Shown here piece by piece: positions 60,313-64,000 of a stretch of 64,000 nucleotides of DNA (its first letter is position 1; each line of letters opens with the position of its first letter). Position numbers and translations under genes: made by a program. The notes under the pieces are model-generated. The model was given only the letters and a program-made list of their open reading frames with translations. It searched no databases and was not told the DNA's origin. This DNA is from Rhodococcus opacus. GTDB taxonomy: Bacteria; Actinomycetota; Actinomycetes; Mycobacteriales; Mycobacteriaceae. The stretch covers positions 310,001 through 374,000 of the forward strand of contig NZ_JAAXPA010000001.1 in assembly GCF_012396235.1 (NCBI RefSeq), written 5' to 3'.

Positions 60313-60753
60313 CTACTCGACGAAGGCGGGAAAGGCGATGCTCTGCAACGTGTCCCGCATCTGGTTCACCACCGTGTCGGGGATGCCCTCGAAGTAGCGT
60401 CCGTGGGCCGCGTCGACACGTGCCTTGGCGTCGTCGCGGAGCCGGCGTCCCTCGTCGGTGGCCGCGATCAGTTTGTTGCGGCGATCCGAGGGGTCGAGGG
60501 TGCGCACGACGAGTCCGCGTTCCTCGAGTTCGTCGACCAGGCCCACGATCTGACTGGGGTCGAGACCCATGGTGGCGGCCACCCCGCGCTGGTTGACGCC
60601 CTCGGCCTGCTCACACGCGAGGACCAGGACCGAGTAGGAACGCACCCGCAGCCCGGTGGGAACGAGGGCCTTGTTGACCGCGCCCAGCACCATTCCGCCG
60701 ACGCGCGAGAGCAGGAACCCGATGTCGTCCGATAACGCCTGCGACTCTGCCAT
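60313..60753 (-). CDS. couR: MarR-family repressor of hydroxycinnamate catabolism
   Basis: Product of 146 residues. The winged HTH is VNQRGVAATMGLDPSQIVGLVDELEERGLVVRTLDPSDRRNKLIAATDEGRRL, a standard MarR layout. It is divergent from couN, and a repeat of the CATTGA-N5-TCAATG type fills the gap. CouR of R. jostii RHA1 is published as a MarR repressor released by p-hydroxycinnamoyl-CoA thioesters; position and content here match. GAAGGGGG precedes ATG 60753. Confidence 0.9.
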   Translation of the reverse strand: MAESQALSDDIGFLLSRVGGMVLGAVNKALVPTGLRVRSYSVLVLACEQAEGVNQRGVAATMGLDPSQIVGLVDELEERGLVVRTLDPSDRRNKLIAATDEGRRLRDDAKARVDAAHGRYFEGIPDTVVNQMRDTLQSIAFPAFVE

Positions 60754-60797
60754 GCGACGACCCCCTTCTGATGATTGTCGGTAGAGTAGCAGATCTT

Positions 60798-60828
60798 AAT
60801 CATTGACATTCTCAATCATCAATGATTA
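60798..60828. promoter_or_regulatory. CouR-type operator 3, couR-couN intergenic
   Basis: CATTGA-CATTC-TCAATC (60801-60817) matches the core with one change, and TAATCATTGA (60798-60807) faces TCAATGATTA (60819-60828) as a wider overlapping palindrome. It can serve both divergent promoters. Confidence 0.75.
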
Positions 60829-60867
60829 CGTGTGATCCAGCGAACACGACCTTAGGAGAATCACGAC

Positions 60868-61779
60868 ATGGACCTCAGCAACAAAGTCGCCGTAGTCACC
60901 GGCAGCGGACAGGGCCTCGGACTGGCCTACGCCAAGGACCTGGTGCGGCACGGCGCCGCGGTCGTGATCAACGACGTCAACCAGGCCACCGCCGACGCCG
61001 CCGTCGCCGAGATCACCGCCGCGGGCGGCCGGGCCGTCGCCGTCGTCGCCCCGGTCGGCAGCACCGAAACCGCCCAGAAGCTGGTCGCCGGCGCGGTCGA
61101 CGCATTCGGACGCCTCGACGTCATGGTCACCAATGCCGGCATCCTTCGCGACAAGGTGCTGTGGAAGATGACCGACGACGACTTCGACGCCGTCATCAAC
61201 GTGCACCTGCGCGGCACCTTCACCTGCGTCCGCGAAGCCGTCCTGAAGTTCCGCGAACAGGGCGACGGTGGTCGCATCATCTGCATCGGCTCCCCCGCCG
61301 GCCAGCGCGGCAACTTCGGGCAGACCAACTACTCGGGCGCCAAGTCCGGCATCGTCGGCATGGTCCGCACCTGGGCGATGGAACTACAGCGCGCGGGCAT
61401 CACCGCCAACGCCGTCTGCCCCGTCGCCGCGACCGCGATGACCGAGACCGTCCCGTTCCTCGCCCCCTACATCGAGGGCATGAAGAACGGCGAGCCGCTC
61501 CCCGACATCATCCGCCGCGAGGTGGGCCTGGGCACCCCCGAGGACGCCGCAGGCATCATCTCGTTCCTCGCGTCCGACGCGGCAGCCGAGATCACCGGCC
61601 AGGCCTTCGCCGTCGGCGGCGACCGCCTCGCGCTGTGGTCGCACCCCGACCTGACCGCGGTCGAGTACCACGACGGCGGCTGGTCGGCCGACGACATCGC
61701 GGCTCAGTGGAACGGCACGTTCGGCGACGCCGTCCAGTCCGTCGGCGAGGAGTTCCCCGAGGAGCTGATGGCGAAATGA
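60868..61779 (+). CDS. couN: Short-chain dehydrogenase of hydroxycinnamate side-chain oxidation
   Basis: SDR of 303 residues expected to oxidise the beta-hydroxyacyl-CoA intermediate to the beta-keto form with NAD+. The cofactor motif is VVTGSGQGLGLAYA, the structural NAG is MVTNAGILRD, and the active site is Ser in CIGSPAG with Tyr/Lys in NYSGAKSG. A C-terminal extension of ~50 residues (DLTAVEYHDGGWSADDIAAQW) is typical of multifunctional-enzyme-type SDRs. First gene of couN-couO-couM; coupled to couO by an ATGA overlap. Confidence 0.92.
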   Translation: MDLSNKVAVVTGSGQGLGLAYAKDLVRHGAAVVINDVNQATADAAVAEITAAGGRAVAVVAPVGSTETAQKLVAGAVDAFGRLDVMVTNAGILRDKVLWKMTDDDFDAVINVHLRGTFTCVREAVLKFREQGDGGRIICIGSPAGQRGNFGQTNYSGAKSGIVGMVRTWAMELQRAGITANAVCPVAATAMTETVPFLAPYIEGMKNGEPLPDIIRREVGLGTPEDAAGIISFLASDAAAEITGQAFAVGGDRLALWSHPDLTAVEYHDGGWSADDIAAQWNGTFGDAVQSVGEEFPEELMAK

Positions 61780-62666
61780 GCCGCTACGAGTACGGCATCG
61801 ACTTCGACAAGATCGACGCCATCGACATCCACACCCACGTCGAGATCGACGGCTGCGGGCACCGGTCCCTCGACGACGAACTGATGGCCGCCTCGGAGAA
61901 GTACTTCAAGTCCGGCGAGGAACGCACCCCGTCCATCGACGCGATCGCCGACCACTACCGCTCCCGCAACATGGCCGCGGTCGTGTTCACCGTCGACGCG
62001 GCCTCGGCCAGCGGACACGCCGCCAACTCGGTCGAGGAGATCGCCGAGGGCGCGGCCCGCCACAACGACGTCCTGATCCCGTTCGGATCCGTCGACCCCT
62101 GGCAGGGCAAGGCCGCCGTGCGGCGCGTGCACCGGCTCGTCGACGAATACGGTGTGAAGGGGTTCAAGTTCCACCCCAGCATGCAGGGATTCGAACCCAA
62201 CGACCGGCAGTTCTACCCGCTCTACGAGGCCATCACCGAGGCCGGGGTCCCCGCCCTGTTCCACACCGGTCAGACCGGGATCGGCGCCGGGCTGCCCGGC
62301 GGCCACGGCATCAAACTGCGCTACTCCGACCCGATGCTGCTCGACGACGTCGCCGCCGACTTCCCCGACCTCACCGTGATCATGGCCCACCCGTCGGTGC
62401 CGTGGGTCGACTCGCAGATCTCCATCGCCACCCACAAGGCCAACGTCTTCATCGACCTGTCCGGGTGGTCACCGAAGTACTTCCCGCCGCAGCTGGTCAA
62501 GGCCGCCAACAGCATGCTCCGCGGCAAGGTGCTGTTCGGCTCCGACTTCCCCGTCATCCAGGTCGACCGCTGGATGAAGGACTTCGAGAACCTCGACATC
62601 AAACCCGAGGTCACGCCCCTGATCTTCAAGCAGAACGCGCTGCGCGTTCTCGGCATCAAGCACTGA
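61776..62666 (+). CDS. couO: Amidohydrolase that cleaves the beta-keto intermediate
   Basis: Metal-dependent amidohydrolase-2 family protein of 296 residues. Metal ligands: IDIHTHVEI (HxH), the FKFHPSMQGF and LFHTGQTG histidines, MAHPSVPW, and Asp257 in LFGSDFPV. CouO of R. jostii RHA1 was reported to need Asp257; counting residues here gives exactly 257. Published work proposes that it replaces thiolase and thioesterase by hydrolysing the beta-keto side chain to the aromatic acid. It overlaps couN by four bases. Confidence 0.95.
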   Translation: MSRYEYGIDFDKIDAIDIHTHVEIDGCGHRSLDDELMAASEKYFKSGEERTPSIDAIADHYRSRNMAAVVFTVDAASASGHAANSVEEIAEGAARHNDVLIPFGSVDPWQGKAAVRRVHRLVDEYGVKGFKFHPSMQGFEPNDRQFYPLYEAITEAGVPALFHTGQTGIGAGLPGGHGIKLRYSDPMLLDDVAADFPDLTVIMAHPSVPWVDSQISIATHKANVFIDLSGWSPKYFPPQLVKAANSMLRGKVLFGSDFPVIQVDRWMKDFENLDIKPEVTPLIFKQNALRVLGIKH

Positions 62667-62698
62667 CCCTGCCCCACCGAACCACCAGGAGACTTAGT

Positions 62699-63172
62699 GT
62701 GACCACCGCAACCACCACCCGCGTCGCCACCCTGGCAGACCTCGCCGCGCTCGAGGGCCAGTCGCTGGGCACCAGCTCGTGGATCGACATCCCCCAGCAG
62801 CGGATCAACACGTTCGCCGACGCCACCGACGATCACCAGTGGATTCACGTCGACCCCGAGCGCGCGACGGCGGAGAGCCCGTTCGGCGGGCCCATCGCCC
62901 ACGGCTACCTCACGTTGTCGCTGATCATCCCCATGTGGGACGAGGTACTGACCGTCGACAGCGTGACCATGGCCGTCAATTACGGTCTCAACAAGGTCCG
63001 ATTCACCAACCCCGTGCCCGCGGAAGGACGCGTCCGCCTCAACGCGACGCTGCAGTCCGTCGAGGCACTGCCCAAGGGCGGCGTCCAGGTGACCGTCGCC
63101 GGGCAGATCGAACTCGAGGGCAGCGAGCGTCCCGCGGTAGTCGTCGAGGCCGTGTACCGCTTCTTCGAGTGA
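62699..63172 (+). CDS. couM: MaoC-like enoyl-CoA hydratase
   Basis: Hot-dog-fold hydratase of 157 residues. The hydratase-2 motif FADATDDHQWIHVDPERATAESPFGGPIAHGYLTLSL carries the catalytic Asp and His. It would hydrate p-hydroxycinnamoyl-CoA to the beta-hydroxy thioester, the step before CouN. GTG 62699 has AGGAG nine bases upstream. Last gene of couNOM; palindrome A6 follows eight bases after its stop and may end the operon. Confidence 0.92.
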   Translation: MTTATTTRVATLADLAALEGQSLGTSSWIDIPQQRINTFADATDDHQWIHVDPERATAESPFGGPIAHGYLTLSLIIPMWDEVLTVDSVTMAVNYGLNKVRFTNPVPAEGRVRLNATLQSVEALPKGGVQVTVAGQIELEGSERPAVVVEAVYRFFE

Positions 63173-63179
63173 CCCACCC

Positions 63180-63219
63180 GTGAGTACTTGTCAACCGCCC
63201 GCGGTTGACAAGTACTCAC
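63180..63219. repeat. 40-bp palindrome, family A copy 6
   Basis: Perfect inverted repeat (arm GTGAGTACTTGTCAACCGC, centre CC). Compared with copy A1, T to C in the left arm is matched by A to G in the right, a compensating pair that keeps the stem. It lies between couM and the small convergent gene. Confidence 0.93.
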
Positions 63220-63224
63220 AGGCG

Positions 63225-63404
63225 TTACTCGGGAGCCTGATCGTCGGGCTCGAGCTGTTCCGCCTGCTTCCGCTCGGACGCGTTTCCCGCGATTCCCTTC
63301 GCCTCACGCTCGGCCACCAGCCGGTCTTCCATGTCGTCGACGAGGTCTGCGATCCGCTGGTGCTCGGGGAGGTGCTGATCGTGTCGATCCGAATTCGCCT
63401 TCAT
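63225..63404 (-). CDS. Small charged hypothetical protein
   Basis: Product of 59 residues, highly charged and helical (HLPEHQRIADLVDDMEDRLVAEREAKGIAGNASERKQAEQLEPDDQAPE). A very good ribosome site (GGAAGGAGC) seven bases or so before ATG 63404 supports it as real. No family recognised. Its stop lies six bases from palindrome A6. Confidence 0.65.
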   Translation of the reverse strand: MKANSDRHDQHLPEHQRIADLVDDMEDRLVAEREAKGIAGNASERKQAEQLEPDDQAPE

Positions 63405-63749
63405 CACGCTCCTTCCGCTGTGTGCGAACGTGCCGCAAATCCTGCGACTTCCGGACGCACAATTCGAACTGTACGCCGCGGGCCCGGCCGAAGCGGGCAT
63501 TCGCGGCGGCACGAACTGGACGCCCGTCTTTCACGCTCTTCTCGCCGTCGGCGAAAGCTGTTGCCGAACACCGCCTTACGAGCGCTCAGTACTCCAATGT
63601 CGCACTGCGCAACCTCATTTCGCCTTCGATGCAGGCCCTCCACCGCTGCCGGCAGGCGATGAATTCGATGCACAATCGACACCGTCTTGCGAGTACCTGC
63701 AGCCGGCACCTCGTACTCTGGACCGGGTACCACCCGAAGGAGGACCGAT
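63405..63749. other. Intergenic stretch without recognisable gene
   Basis: 345 bases between the small charged gene and the pirin gene. Open frames on both strands here have no family resemblance, no good ribosome site and are typical GC-rich chance frames. It should contain the pirin promoter; I see no convincing -10/-35 pair or repeat. Confidence 0.5.
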
Positions 63750-64000
63750 ATGCCAGCAGTCACCACACCTCACGTCTATGTTCATCGTGCCGGCGATCGG
63801 CTGAAAACCAAGATTTCCTGGTTGGATTCGAAACATTCGTTCTCCTTCGGCCAGCACTACGACCCCGACAACACGCACCACGGGCTGCTCCTCGTGAACA
63901 ACGACGACACCGTGCTCCCCGGTCAGGGATTCGACACGCATCCGCACAAGGACATGGAGATCGTCACGTGGGTGCTGCGCGGCTCGCTCGTGCATCAGGA
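63750..64000 (+). CDS. Pirin family protein, N-terminal part (3' end outside window)
   Basis: GAAGGAGG lies seven to eight bases before ATG 63750. The 83 visible residues show pirin N-terminal cupin features: ISWLDSKHSFSFGQHYDPDN, LLLVNNDDTVLPGQGFDTHPHKDMEIVTWVLRGSLVHQ, including the metal-binding HPHKDMEI (two His and a Glu). Bacterial pirins such as YhaK are iron cupins with quercetinase or redox-sensing roles. It runs off the window. Confidence 0.9.
   Translation, partial: MPAVTTPHVYVHRAGDRLKTKISWLDSKHSFSFGQHYDPDNTHHGLLLVNNDDTVLPGQGFDTHPHKDMEIVTWVLRGSLVHQ

Noticed and set aside
50765..63172. CoA ligase / SDR / MaoC / amidohydrolase cluster as an undescribed pathway
   Set aside because: Gene content and the Asp257 position match the published cou pathway of Rhodococcus jostii RHA1; only the embedded esterase block and extra operator appear new to me.
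14725..63219. 40-bp repeats as a CRISPR array or IS terminal repeats
   Set aside because: Copies are kilobases apart, each self-palindromic, without spacers or a transposase between them.

Overview
The window is about 64 kb of high-GC actinobacterial chromosome, almost certainly a Rhodococcus of the R. jostii / R. opacus group. An mmpL3 locus, an actinobacterial MacS-type sensor kinase and a p-hydroxycinnamate (cou) catabolic cluster all point there. The amidohydrolase at 61776-62666 carries its predicted metal-ligand aspartate at residue 257, the position reported for CouO of R. jostii RHA1. Both ends are cut inside genes: an aldehyde dehydrogenase on the left and a pirin on the right. I saw no rRNA, tRNA, insertion sequence, phage or CRISPR array.

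Layout. 1-5.1 kb: aldehyde dehydrogenase, CDF metal exporter, a secreted protein, PEP carboxykinase and an acidic repeat protein. 5.2-12.1 kb: the conserved mycolate locus, with two overlapping GTPase genes divergent from trmB - NYN protein - mmpL3 (same order as Mycobacterium tuberculosis Rv0211-Rv0206c). 12.1-20.7 kb: DUF2339 membrane protein, DUF1707 protein, an AI-2E permease - histidine kinase - response regulator operon, a membrane adenylate cyclase and a UPF0104 flippase-like protein. 20.7-25.4 kb: GntR regulator, leuA with a leader peptide and a frameshift, an Asp-nucleophile alpha/beta hydrolase with its TetR regulator, and YceI. 25.5-35.9 kb: a DUF1254 gene broken by a 16-bp duplication, a POT peptide transporter, a TSUP exporter, two tandem penicillin-binding lipoproteins (one lacking its active-site motifs) and an ABC-F protein. 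35.9-40.4 kb: a pyrimidine island (2OG oxygenase, fungal-type cytosine deaminase, PucR regulator, NCS1 permease). 40.5-50.7 kb: MerR/aldo-keto reductase, several hydrolases, an acyl-CoA dehydrogenase, an orphan solute-binding protein with a cupin, a stand-alone trpF and small membrane proteins. 50.7-63.2 kb: the cou cluster (couH, couT, couL, couR, couN, couO, couM) interrupted by a DJ-1 protein and a CocE esterase / MHS transporter / LysR / DUF3237 block.

How it works together. The cou genes take up p-hydroxycinnamates, activate them to CoA thioesters, hydrate and oxidise the side chain, and release the aromatic acid by hydrolysis. Three near-identical inverted repeats (core CATTGA-N5-TCAATG) lie before couH, before couT and between couR and couN, and fit CouR operators. 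The pyrimidine island shares a motif upstream of its two divergent ends, which suggests PucR control.

The most unusual DNA-level signal is a family of six 40-bp palindromes, GTGAGTACTT...AAGTACTCAC, sitting at gene ends. They donate stop codons to convergent neighbours and add an identical Val-Ser-Thr-Ser C-terminus to three unrelated proteins. A second 40-bp palindrome family has two copies. Many genes also appear to start leaderless, with a -10 hexamer 6-7 bases before a GTG or ATG.
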